This document shows positions 1 to 6,682 of a stretch of DNA of 7,546 nucleotides, in pieces. The position numbers and the translations under genes were made by a program. Below the pieces are notes generated by a model that saw only the letters and a program-made list of their open reading frames with translations, had not been told where the DNA came from and made no database searches. The DNA is from Thermoplasmata archaeon (GTDB lineage: Archaea > Thermoplasmatota > Thermoplasmata > Thermoplasmatales > Thermoplasmataceae), in assembly GCA_021797265.1 (NCBI GenBank), contig JAJZZZ010000071.1:1-7546 (forward strand), given 5' to 3'. The stretch's first letter is position 1; every line of letters begins with the position of its first letter.

Positions 1-1
1 G

Positions 2-1477
2 ACCTCAAACTTAGACATAAGGGATGTTTACCATAAGGAATTTGAAAAGGATTCGAAACGAGGGGAGGATTTCTACAGACGCGTTTTCCTGGAGTACGGG
101 GATGAATCTGTTGCAGAACTTGTCACTGCTCAGGTTTCCATTCAGAATATTTCAAACATCCTTACGAAACTGATTGAAGAGCAGAGAATCGGGCTTTCCT
201 ATCTGGAAAAATCTTCCCGCTATGTAGCATACAACAAAAAATCAGGAGGATCATACCTTTTCTGCCCTCCAGAGTCAATAGGCATTCCAGCGGAATTAGA
301 GGAAGAATACAGAAACTTGTGCAATGATCTTTTTGAATTTTATGACAAATGCCTCCTTCCTGCCCAGGAATACTTCATGAAGTCATGGCCAAAGGAAGAT
401 CTCCTGTTCCCCGATGCAGATGGGGCAGAAATTCCTTTCATGGAACTTAAGGGAGAGGCATTAGAAACCGCAGAGAAATCCTACAAATCAGCTGTTCGTG
501 CCAGGGCTCTGGACGATCTGAGGGCTTTGCTGCCTGCTTCAACCAGGACCAATCTTGGAATAAGCGGGAATGGTAGGTCATTCATATATCTGATACAGAG
601 GCTTAAATCGATGAAAATCCCTGAAGCTCAGAGGGTTGCCGATTCACTTTATAATGAACTGAGTAACGAATTTCCAGAGCTGATAAACGCAGCGGTTAAC
701 CGTTACGGTCAGAAGCAGATAGAGTACATGCAATCAGAATTGGGGAAGGTAAATCCAATGGAGCTGAAACAAAACCTTCCTTTGTGCAGCTTCATAGATT
801 GGGATCAGGAGCCTTCAGCGGCATACAGGATTGCTTCGATACTGAGATTTCAGGAGACAGGGGAAGATATCCCCTCCATCATGGAGCAGTTGAAACAGAA
901 AGGCTACGATGAGGTAAAATCGATACTTGACAGCTATGCGGAAAGGCGCAAAGGAAGGAGGGACAAAGTTCCCAGGGCATATGAATCCTGCCAGTATTTT
1001 CTTCAGGTGGCTGTTAATTTTGGAGCTTTCAGGGATGTCCAGAGACACAGGTTCCTGTCAATTTCAAGACCACCTCTAACCCCATATAACGGCTACACAG
1101 TGCCGCCATTCTTTAAATCTGATGCAGAAACACTTCAGAAATTCAAAAGCCTCATGGGGGCATCGTCAGATCTATATGGCAGAATCAGAAAGAAAGCAGG
1201 GCATCAGGTGGCTCAGTACGTGATACCTTTTGCATTTGTCTACCCTGTTTCTATTGTCACCAACGCAAGGGAACTGATACATTTCTGCGAGCTCAGATCA
1301 ACACCCCAGTCTCATTACGATCTCAGGGAGCTTTCCAGAGCAATTTACAATGGAGTAAGGGAAAAGACCCCTGCAGTTTCTCGGGCATTCAGGTTCGTAG
1401 ACACCAGCGACTATGCGCTAGGAAGATTGAGATCTGAACAGAAGAAAGAGCTGAAGCTAAGGAATATGGAAAAGTGA
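2..1477 (+). CDS. Tandem-domain ThyX-like protein (flavin-dependent thymidylate synthase family), 5'-truncated by the window edge
   Basis: The frame is open from base 2 to the TGA at 1475-1477, giving 491 visible residues; the true start is upstream. Two ThyX-like halves are visible. Half 1 has GDES (98-109), resembling the family GHES, then SYLEKSSRY (197-223), matching the family S-x-N-E-x-S-x-R-Y block, and a degenerate GNGRS (566-580). Half 2 has RHR (1043-1051) followed by FLS, and NAR...HFCELR (1262-1297), matching the family NAR-S-L-x-H-F-x-E-L-R block. Canonical ThyX is about 220-250 residues and makes dTMP from dUMP using methylene-tetrahydrofolate, FAD and NADPH. Long two-domain ThyX-like proteins of about 500-550 residues are, to my knowledge, known in archaea and some bacteria. 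Each half keeps a different part of the signature, so activity is inferred, not certain. A 105-base gap separates it from the thermosome gene, which has its own promoter. Confidence 0.8.
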   Translation, partial: TSNLDIRDVYHKEFEKDSKRGEDFYRRVFLEYGDESVAELVTAQVSIQNISNILTKLIEEQRIGLSYLEKSSRYVAYNKKSGGSYLFCPPESIGIPAELEEEYRNLCNDLFEFYDKCLLPAQEYFMKSWPKEDLLFPDADGAEIPFMELKGEALETAEKSYKSAVRARALDDLRALLPASTRTNLGISGNGRSFIYLIQRLKSMKIPEAQRVADSLYNELSNEFPELINAAVNRYGQKQIEYMQSELGKVNPMELKQNLPLCSFIDWDQEPSAAYRIASILRFQETGEDIPSIMEQLKQKGYDEVKSILDSYAERRKGRRDKVPRAYESCQYFLQVAVNFGAFRDVQRHRFLSISRPPLTPYNGYTVPPFFKSDAETLQKFKSLMGASSDLYGRIRKKAGHQVAQYVIPFAFVYPVSIVTNARELIHFCELRSTPQSHYDLRELSRAIYNGVREKTPAVSRAFRFVDTSDYALGRLRSEQKKELKLRNMEK

Positions 1478-1533
1478 CACTTCTTCGCAGAGGCTTATTT
1501 TAACCACACTTGATAAAATACCGTTTCATAAAG

Positions 1534-1573
1534 TTTATATTGAAGAACATATTTATCTGTCAACCTGAGGTGA
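1534..1573 (+). promoter_or_regulatory. Thermosome promoter (TATA box) and Shine-Dalgarno site
   Basis: An archaeal TATA-like box TTTATAT lies at 1534-1540, with A-rich sequence just upstream (ATAAAG) that could serve as BRE. A start site about 25 bases downstream would fall near 1562-1566. That leaves a leader of about 20 bases containing GAGGTGA at 1567-1573, a strong match to the archaeal anti-SD, 9 bases before the ATG at 1583. A second A/T-rich stretch, TTGATAAAATA at 1510-1520, is a weaker alternative. I see no clear heat-shock operator. Confidence 0.65.
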
Positions 1574-1582
1574 ACTTAAGGT

Positions 1583-3217
1583 ATGTTATCAGGACAGATG
1601 CCAATATTCGTGCTTAAAGAAGGGACACAGAGAGAACAGGGAAAGAATGCTCAGAAGAACAACATAGAGGCTGCCAAGACAATTGCAGACGCTATCAGGA
1701 CAACTCTTGGTCCAAAGGGAATGGACAAGATGCTGGTAGACTCAATTGGAGACATTATTGTATCAAATGATGGAGCTACCATCCTGAAGGAAATGGATGT
1801 GGACCATCCAACGGCAAAAATGATTGTTGAGGTTGCTAAATCGCAGGATTCCGCTGTTGGGGATGGCACAACATCTGCCGTCATACTTGCAGGGGAGCTC
1901 CTTAAGCAGGCAGAGACACTCCTTGACCAGGGAGTTCACTCAACTGTTATCACAAATGGTTTCAGAATGGCAGTCAACGAGGCAAAGAAGCATCTTGACC
2001 AGATTGCACTTGAGGCAAAGGACGACAAGACTCTCAAGAGAATATCCATGACTGCCCTTTCCGGAAAGAATACCAGTCTTTCCAGTGATTTCCTCTCCGA
2101 TCTTGTTGTCAAGGCCGTCAATGCAGTTGCAGATGAGAGAAACGGGAAGGTTATTGTGGACACAGCCAACATAAAGGTTGACAAGAAGAATGGCGGTTCC
2201 GTTACAGATACGCAGTTCATTAATGGCCTGGTAATAGATAAGGAAAAAGTCCATCCCAAGATGCCTTCACCTGTCAAGGATGCCAGGATTGCACTCATAG
2301 ATTCTGCTCTTGAGATAAAGAAGACAGAGATCGAGGCAAAGGTTCAGATTACAGACCCGTCAAAGATACAGGACTTCCTTGCACAGGAATCAGACACATT
2401 CAAAAACATGGTAGAGAAGGTAAAGAAGAGCGGAGCAAATGTTGTCCTCTGCCAGAAAGGTATCGACGATATTGCTCAGCACTACCTTGCAAAGGAGGGC
2501 ATCTATGCCGTAAGGAGAGTCAAGAAGAGCGACATGGAAAAACTTGCAAAAGCTACAGGCGCCAAAATTGTGACGAATCTTGACGACCTCACATCCGCAG
2601 CCCTTGGAAAAGCAGAGAAGGTAGAGGAAAAGAAAATCAGCGACGACAGGATGACCTTCGTTACTGGATGTGCAAACCCCAAGGCCGTCAGTATACTCAT
2701 AAGGGGCGGCACTGACCATGTGGTTTCAGAAATAGAGAGATCACTTAACGATGCAATCAGAGTGGTAGCTCTCACAAAGGAGGATGGAAAATACCTGCCA
2801 GGTGGAGGAGCAATTGAAGCAGAACTCGCCATGAAGGTTCGCAATTTTGCAAATTCCGTGGGAGGAAGAGAGCAGCTTGCCATAGAGGCCTTCGCAAAGG
2901 CACTGGAAATCATACCCAGAACACTGGCTGAGAACGCAGGAATGGATCCAATAAACACTCTGATACAGCTCAAGGCTGATCATGAAAAAGGAAAAGTCAC
3001 TTACGGAATAGATTTCTCAGAAAACAAGGTTGGGGATATGGCCAAAGCAGGTGTATTTGATCCGCTCAGAGTCAAAAAGCATGCACTTGAAAGCGCTGCC
3101 GAAGTCTCAACAATGATCCTGAGAATCGACGATGTAATAGCAAGCAAGAAATCAGGCCCAAGCCCCGGAGAAGGCGGAATGGGCGGTGGAATGCCAGGCG
3201 GCATGCCACAGTACTGA
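1583..3217 (+). CDS. thsA: Thermosome alpha subunit (group II chaperonin)
   Basis: This is a full-length 544-residue group II chaperonin subunit, the usual family size. It forms the cytosolic double-ring, ATP-driven folding machine with a built-in lid. Visible landmarks are LGPKGMDK (42-49) and NDGAT (62-66) in the nucleotide site, GDGTT (93-97) carrying the catalytic aspartate, the apical/lid region in the middle, GGG (407-409) before AIEAELA in the returning equatorial domain, ENAGMDP near residues 450-456, and a flexible Gly/Met-rich tail ending GGMPQY. From memory, the sequence follows the T. acidophilum alpha subunit closely, including the N-terminal [16 protein letters not shown] block. 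The ATG at 1583 is supported by the SD at 1567-1573 and the matching N-terminus. The beta subunit that normally completes the hetero-oligomer is not in this window. The gene stands alone, with its own promoter and oligo-T terminator. Confidence 0.97.
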   Translation: MLSGQMPIFVLKEGTQREQGKNAQKNNIEAAKTIADAIRTTLGPKGMDKMLVDSIGDIIVSNDGATILKEMDVDHPTAKMIVEVAKSQDSAVGDGTTSAVILAGELLKQAETLLDQGVHSTVITNGFRMAVNEAKKHLDQIALEAKDDKTLKRISMTALSGKNTSLSSDFLSDLVVKAVNAVADERNGKVIVDTANIKVDKKNGGSVTDTQFINGLVIDKEKVHPKMPSPVKDARIALIDSALEIKKTEIEAKVQITDPSKIQDFLAQESDTFKNMVEKVKKSGANVVLCQKGIDDIAQHYLAKEGIYAVRRVKKSDMEKLAKATGAKIVTNLDDLTSAALGKAEKVEEKKISDDRMTFVTGCANPKAVSILIRGGTDHVVSEIERSLNDAIRVVALTKEDGKYLPGGGAIEAELAMKVRNFANSVGGREQLAIEAFAKALEIIPRTLAENAGMDPINTLIQLKADHEKGKVTYGIDFSENKVGDMAKAGVFDPLRVKKHALESAAEVSTMILRIDDVIASKKSGPSPGEGGMGGGMPGGMPQY

Positions 3218-3222
3218 TTTCC

Positions 3223-3230
3223 TTTTTTTT
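3223..3230 (+). terminator. Oligo-T terminator after the thermosome gene
   Basis: A run of eight T (3223-3230) starts five bases after the thermosome TGA (3215-3217), with no hairpin. This is the usual archaeal intrinsic terminator form, releasing transcript on the U-tract. It separates the thermosome transcript from the sucC operon. Confidence 0.65.
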
Positions 3231-3318
3231 CATATTCAACACTCCAGCCATACTATTTTTAAATTCATCCAATGCCTTGTAGTTCTGCATAGCCATTCAA
3301 TAAAGCCCTTGGCACACA

Positions 3319-3351
3319 TTTAATAATTTTATTGGAATAACCGTACGGTGA
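3319..3351 (+). promoter_or_regulatory. sucC-sucD-argF operon promoter and sucC SD site
   Basis: TTTAATAA at 3319-3326 is a plausible TATA box. A start site about 25 bases on would fall around 3346-3350, giving a very short leader before the TTG at 3356. GGTGA at 3347-3351 is an SD-like site 4 bases before that TTG. If initiation is at the downstream edge of this range, the SD would be only partly in the mRNA. The rest of the 3231-3318 gap holds no gene; a T5 at 3254-3258 is the only other feature. Confidence 0.5.
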
Positions 3352-3355
3352 CATC

Positions 3356-4462
3356 TTGAATCTTTACGAATACATGGGTAAGGACATATTCAGGAAGAAT
3401 GGACTTCCTGTACCAGAAGGATATGTCGTGGAAAAACAGTCAGATCTTAAGGAATACCGCAAACCGGTTGTTGTCAAATCCCAGATCCTCCTTGGAGGAA
3501 GGGGCAAATCAGGAGGCATTAAATTCGCAAAAAGTGGAGAAGAACTGAAGTCTGCAGTCAATGAACTTATAGGATCAAAGGTAAGAGGGCTTGCAGTAAC
3601 GAAGGTTCTCGTTGAAGAGATGCTGAATATCCAGCACGAGTATTATGTGAGCATAACCCTCAGCAGAGAGCACAGAGCACCCATACTTATAGCCAGTGCA
3701 TCCGGGGGCGTGGAGATTGAATCGGTCCCACAGAAGGAGATTTTCACTCGTGTTATTGATCCGTTGATTGGGTATTCTGATTACATTGGCAGGGAAGCTT
3801 CAAAATTCATGAACCTGAAGCCAGAAATAGCCTCTCAATTCAGAGCAATCCTCAAGTCCCTGTACAGGACATTCATCGAGGAGGACTGCGAACTTGTTGA
3901 AATCAATCCTCTGGTGGAGACAAAGGAGGGCAAACTCATTGCTGCTGACGCAAAGGTAATAATAGACAATGATGCCCTTTACAGGCACAAGGAGTTCAGC
4001 ATCACGGACCCGGAGAAGACACCACTGGAGCTTGAGGCTCAGGCTAAGGGCTATTCCTTTATTGAACTTGATGGGAAAATCGGTGTCATCGCAAATGGGG
4101 CAGGCCTTACAATGGCAACACTTGACGCACTGACTCTTCACAACGGAAAGCCGAGGAACTTTCTGGATCTTGGTGGAACGGACAATGTCGAAATAGTCGC
4201 CAATGCTTTTGATCTCGTTCTCAAGGCAGATCCGAAAGCTATACTGATCAACATATTTGGCGGCGTTACAAAGGCTGATACTGTTGCCAAAGGTATTGTT
4301 GAGGCAAAGAAGAGATTCAATATCTCGAAGCCTATAGTTGTCAGGCTCAGCGGTTTTAACGAGGATGAAGGAAGAAAGATCCTCAGTGAGAATAAGATAG
4401 AAACATATCCAACCATGATGGAAGCAGTTGAAAGGGTAGTAAAAGTTGCAGGTGGTGCATAA
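3356..4462 (+). CDS. sucC: Succinyl-CoA synthetase (ADP/GDP-forming) beta subunit, ATP-grasp
   Basis: SucC and SucD interconvert succinyl-CoA + NDP + Pi and succinate + CoA + NTP in the citric acid cycle, in the cytosol. At 368 residues the protein is slightly shorter than E. coli SucC (388). The N-terminal ATP-grasp domain shows GGRGKSGG (47-54), ASGGVEIE (115-122), VEINPLV (181-187) and ADAKVIIDN (197-205), the last two around the metal/nucleotide site. The C-terminal ligase domain shows NGAGLTMATLD (247-257), NFLDLGG (268-274) and FGGVTKAD (301-308). The TTG at 3356 is chosen because it restores the family N-terminus MNLYEYMGKD and has GGTGA 4 bases upstream; the next ATG (3374) would remove that block. 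It is followed directly by sucD. Malate-CoA ligase is a paralogous alternative, but nothing here suggests it. Which nucleotide is used cannot be read with confidence. Confidence 0.95.
   Translation: MNLYEYMGKDIFRKNGLPVPEGYVVEKQSDLKEYRKPVVVKSQILLGGRGKSGGIKFAKSGEELKSAVNELIGSKVRGLAVTKVLVEEMLNIQHEYYVSITLSREHRAPILIASASGGVEIESVPQKEIFTRVIDPLIGYSDYIGREASKFMNLKPEIASQFRAILKSLYRTFIEEDCELVEINPLVETKEGKLIAADAKVIIDNDALYRHKEFSITDPEKTPLELEAQAKGYSFIELDGKIGVIANGAGLTMATLDALTLHNGKPRNFLDLGGTDNVEIVANAFDLVLKADPKAILINIFGGVTKADTVAKGIVEAKKRFNISKPIVVRLSGFNEDEGRKILSENKIETYPTMMEAVERVVKVAGGA
4450..4457 (+). promoter_or_regulatory. sucD ribosome binding site inside the sucC end
   Basis: AGGTGGTG at 4450-4457, within the last sucC codons (VAGGA), resembles the archaeal SD consensus and sits 4 bases before the sucD ATG at 4462. 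Together with the overlapping TAATG stop-start at 4460-4464, it indicates translational coupling. Confidence 0.6.
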
Positions 4463-5319
4463 TGGGAGTACTTGTTGACAGGAATACTAAGGTAATAGTT
4501 CAGGGAATAACAGGGCATCAGGGTTCTTTCCATGCCGGCCAGATGATGAAGTTCGGAACAAAGGTAGTGGCTGGCATATCTCCAGGAAAGAGCGGAACAA
4601 AGTTTCAGGACACCGTTCCGATAGTGGATTCAGTGGCTGATGCCATGAGTTTCTCACCGGACGCTACCATGATATCTGTTCCAGCGCCATTTGTGAAGGA
4701 CGCTGCCTTTGAAGCAATAGACCAGAGAATAAAGCTGATCTATATCCTTACAGAGCATGTACCATTCCATGACTCAATGGAACTGATAAGTGAAGCAAGG
4801 AACAGAGGGCTCACGGTGATAGGTCCGAATGGCCCAGGTATCACAGTGCCATTTGAGTGCAAGATAGGCATTATGCCAAACCAGATATTCAAGGAAGGGG
4901 ATGTTGCTGTAGCATCAAGGAGCGGTACCCTTACATACGAGATCGTTGAATCACTCACAAGAAACGGAATGGGCCAGAGCGCGGTTATAGGACTTGGTGG
5001 AGATCCCGTCGTGGGGATGAATTACATCGATGTCTTGAAACTCTACGAGGCAGATCCAAAGACAAAGAAGATTGTCCTGGTTGGCGAGATAGGGGGAAAC
5101 AACGAGGAGCTTGCAGCAAAATATATCAAAGAGCACATAACAAAGAAGGTTGTTGCCTACATCACTGGAAGAAGCGCCCCTCCAGGAAAGAGGATGGGCC
5201 ATGCCGGTGCAATCATTGAGAAAGGGGTAGGAACAGCGGAGTCAAAGATAAAGGCTTTCAATGAGGCGGGAGTCAAGGTCGCCGACTATCCAACCGATGT
5301 CCCCGGACTTCTGAAGTGA
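4462..5319 (+). CDS. sucD: Succinyl-CoA synthetase alpha subunit (CoA-binding and phosphohistidine subunit)
   Basis: This 285-residue partner of SucC is the normal size for the family. It binds CoA through an N-terminal Rossmann domain and carries the histidine that is phosphorylated and swings between the two active sites. Visible motifs are GITGHQGSFH (15-24), GPNGPG (121-126), SRSGTLTYE (152-160), GLGGDPVVG (177-185), GEIGGNNEE (208-216) and MGHAGAII (245-252), whose His247 corresponds to E. coli phosphohistidine His246. The position equivalent to the E. coli CoA-site cysteine 123 is glycine here (residue 124). The ATG overlaps the sucC TAA by one base, so the subunits are coupled and probably made in equal amounts. 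argF follows after 5 bases. Confidence 0.95.
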   Translation: MGVLVDRNTKVIVQGITGHQGSFHAGQMMKFGTKVVAGISPGKSGTKFQDTVPIVDSVADAMSFSPDATMISVPAPFVKDAAFEAIDQRIKLIYILTEHVPFHDSMELISEARNRGLTVIGPNGPGITVPFECKIGIMPNQIFKEGDVAVASRSGTLTYEIVESLTRNGMGQSAVIGLGGDPVVGMNYIDVLKLYEADPKTKKIVLVGEIGGNNEELAAKYIKEHITKKVVAYITGRSAPPGKRMGHAGAIIEKGVGTAESKIKAFNEAGVKVADYPTDVPGLLK

Positions 5320-5320
5320 T
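5313..5320 (+). promoter_or_regulatory. argF ribosome binding site across the sucD stop codon
   Basis: GAAGTGAT at 5313-5320 is one mismatch from GAGGTGAT, the complement of the archaeal 16S tail, and lies 4 bases before the ATG at 5325. It favours that ATG over the GTG at 5316, which lies inside the SD itself. Confidence 0.5.
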
Positions 5321-5324
5321 CTGC

Positions 5325-6236
5325 ATGAAGAGGGATATTCTCTCTGTAACTGATATGTCCTCAGATTTTGAGGACATAATCGATCTCTCCATAAGAATGA
5401 AGAAGCAGAGATACACTGTTTTCCCAGAGATGCATAACAGAATGCTCGGTATGATATTCGAAAAGCCGAGCACAAGAACAAGGATTTCTCTTGAGACTGC
5501 CATGGAACAGATGGGTGGTCATGCTATATACCTGAATCCCAACGACATGCAGATTGGCCGCGGGGAGACAATAGAGGATACGGGGCGAGTCCTATCTGGT
5601 TTCCTGGACATTATCTCCTACAGGGCTTTCAGCCATGAGAGTGTGGCTTCTCTTGCAAAAAATGCAAAGGTACCTGTTATAAATGCCTTAGACGACAGGG
5701 AACATCCTGTGCAGATGCTTGCAGATTTCATGACAATAAAGGAGATATTCGGAAGAACAGGAGGACTCAAGGTGACTTATGTTGGTGACGGGAATAACGT
5801 TGCAAACTCCCTTGCCCTCTCCTCTGCAATAAGCGGTTCGGATTTCACTATAGGATGTCCAGCAGGGCACGAACCTGACAGTAAAATATGGCAGAAGGCA
5901 CAGGAAATAGCAAAATCAACAAAGGCCAGGCTGGAAATAGAACATGATCCGGTCAAGGCGGTCGAGAATGCAAACGTCGTTTACACAGACGTGTGGGTAT
6001 CAATGGGTGAAGAAAAGGAGAGGGAGGCAAAGGAAAAACTCTTCTCCAGATATCAGGTGAATGAATCCATTATGGAACATGCTGACAGAAACCACATATT
6101 CCTGCACTGCCTGCCAGCCCACAGGGGCCTGGAAGTATCTGCAGGGGTTATCGATGGAATTCATAGTGTGGTATTTCAGGAGGCAGAGAACAGGCTACAC
6201 ACATCAAAGGCACTCATATTCACCCTGCTGTCATAA
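5325..6236 (+). CDS. argF: Ornithine carbamoyltransferase
   Basis: The enzyme transfers the carbamoyl group of carbamoyl phosphate to ornithine, giving citrulline, in arginine biosynthesis or, run in reverse, in arginine breakdown. The 303-residue protein has the family's usual length. The carbamoyl-phosphate domain shows STRTR (49-53) and HPVQ (127-130). The ornithine domain shows GDGNN (154-158), DVWVSMG (222-228) with the SMG motif, and HCLPAHRG (261-268) with the catalytic cysteine. The SMG and HCLP motifs separate it from aspartate carbamoyltransferase. The ATG at 5325 gives an N-terminus MKRDILSVTD like other family members and is preceded by an SD-like GAAGTGAT; the GTG at 5316 would only add three residues. 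It follows sucD by 5 bases with no room for a promoter, so it is probably transcribed with sucCD. Biosynthetic versus catabolic direction cannot be told from the sequence. Confidence 0.94.
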   Translation: MKRDILSVTDMSSDFEDIIDLSIRMKKQRYTVFPEMHNRMLGMIFEKPSTRTRISLETAMEQMGGHAIYLNPNDMQIGRGETIEDTGRVLSGFLDIISYRAFSHESVASLAKNAKVPVINALDDREHPVQMLADFMTIKEIFGRTGGLKVTYVGDGNNVANSLALSSAISGSDFTIGCPAGHEPDSKIWQKAQEIAKSTKARLEIEHDPVKAVENANVVYTDVWVSMGEEKEREAKEKLFSRYQVNESIMEHADRNHIFLHCLPAHRGLEVSAGVIDGIHSVVFQEAENRLHTSKALIFTLLS

Positions 6237-6237
6237 T

Positions 6238-6269
6238 ATCAGGTTTGTGCCACATTTCCTGATTTTTTT
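6238..6269 (+). terminator. Hairpin plus T7 terminator after argF
   Basis: ATCAGG (6238-6243) can pair with CCTGAT (6258-6263), with a further TGT/ACA (6246-6248 with 6252-6254) above a small internal loop. The stem is followed directly by seven T (6263-6269). It starts two bases after the argF TAA and looks like a Rho-independent terminator; in archaea the T-run alone may be sufficient. Confidence 0.6.
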
Positions 6270-6321
6270 ATCAAATTTATTTCAATTCTCATTTCGCTAA
6301 GGAGGAATTATTTCCGGTAAG

Positions 6322-6331
6322 AAAATTTTAA
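6322..6331 (+). promoter_or_regulatory. Probable promoter for the 6356-7285 unit, leaderless mRNA
   Basis: AAAATTTTAA at 6322-6331 is a TATA-like box centred about 28 bases before the ATG at 6356. Initiation would therefore fall at or within a few bases of the start codon, and no SD lies just upstream of it. This fits leaderless transcription, common in Thermoplasmatales. An AGGAGG at 6300-6305 lies too far upstream (about 50 bases) to serve this ATG. Confidence 0.5.
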
Positions 6332-6355
6332 GTGCAATAACATAATGACAGCACA

Positions 6356-6682
6356 ATGTCGAAATCCTCTGTGAGGAAAAATGGGCACTTAAATCTTAAC
6401 AGGGTCATAGAGGAACAGCGAAACCATTCAAACCTCAGGGAATTGCCGTCTGTTCTTGTTCCTGTATGGCAGATAAAGATACGGGAAAGATTTGGAATTT
6501 CCGTTGACAGGGAAATTGCTGAATACATTGTTCTGGCTGCTCATGAAAAAGGGACCTGGAGGAGACAGAGAGCGGTAAGGAAAATTGAGAAGATTTTCCA
6601 GAAAAGAGGGGACTCTGTTGAGGAGTCTGCGAAGAAGGCCAGGCAGGTTGTGGATCTGGCTGTTGGCACCCCAGAACAGTAA
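6356..6682 (+). CDS. Small basic protein of unknown function
   Basis: I do not recognise a family. The 108-residue product is strongly basic (by count about 22 Lys/Arg against 14 Asp/Glu), has no cysteine, no signal peptide and no membrane segment, and looks mostly helical from about residue 35 on. The central part reads ELPSVLVPVWQIKIRERFGI. The C-terminal half is rich in charged helix-forming residues, including WRRQRAVRKIEKIFQKR. These features would suit a nucleic-acid- or ribosome-associated protein, but that is inference only. The ATG at 6356 is the only plausible start: an in-frame stop (TAA, 6338-6340) lies just upstream with no other start between. The gene probably has a leaderless promoter. 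Its TAA is followed immediately, in the same frame, by the ATG of a METTL5-type methyltransferase, so the two are likely co-translated and may act together. Confidence 0.75.
   Translation: MSKSSVRKNGHLNLNRVIEEQRNHSNLRELPSVLVPVWQIKIRERFGISVDREIAEYIVLAAHEKGTWRRQRAVRKIEKIFQKRGDSVEESAKKARQVVDLAVGTPEQ

Noticed and set aside
317..319. TTG at 317 as the start of the ThyX-like gene
   Set aside because: The same frame is open back to base 2, and the upstream codons encode conserved ThyX blocks (GDES and SYLEKSSRY), so the start lies before the window.
1936..2973. Minus-strand open frames of 104-156 codons within the thermosome gene
   Set aside because: They lie wholly antisense to a gene with clear family conservation, have low-complexity hydrophobic/serine-rich translations, and lack their own promoter or SD.
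3072..3296. Minus-strand open frame starting in the thermosome-sucC gap (74 codons)
   Set aside because: Most of it is antisense to the conserved thermosome C-terminus, the product has no recognisable features, and the gap is explained by a terminator and the sucC promoter.
3341..3348. Perfect 8-base palindrome CCGTACGG next to the sucC SD site
   Set aside because: An 8-base palindrome is expected by chance about every 256 bases, there is no second copy in the window, and it cannot form a hairpin without a loop.
6061..6300. Plus-strand 79-codon frame over the end of argF
   Set aside because: It is out of frame with the conserved argF HCLP region, runs through the terminator, and has no supporting signal.
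6345..6374. Nine-codon ORF overlapping the start of the 108-residue gene
   Set aside because: It has no SD and is too short and out of frame; it probably lies upstream of, or at, the inferred transcription start.
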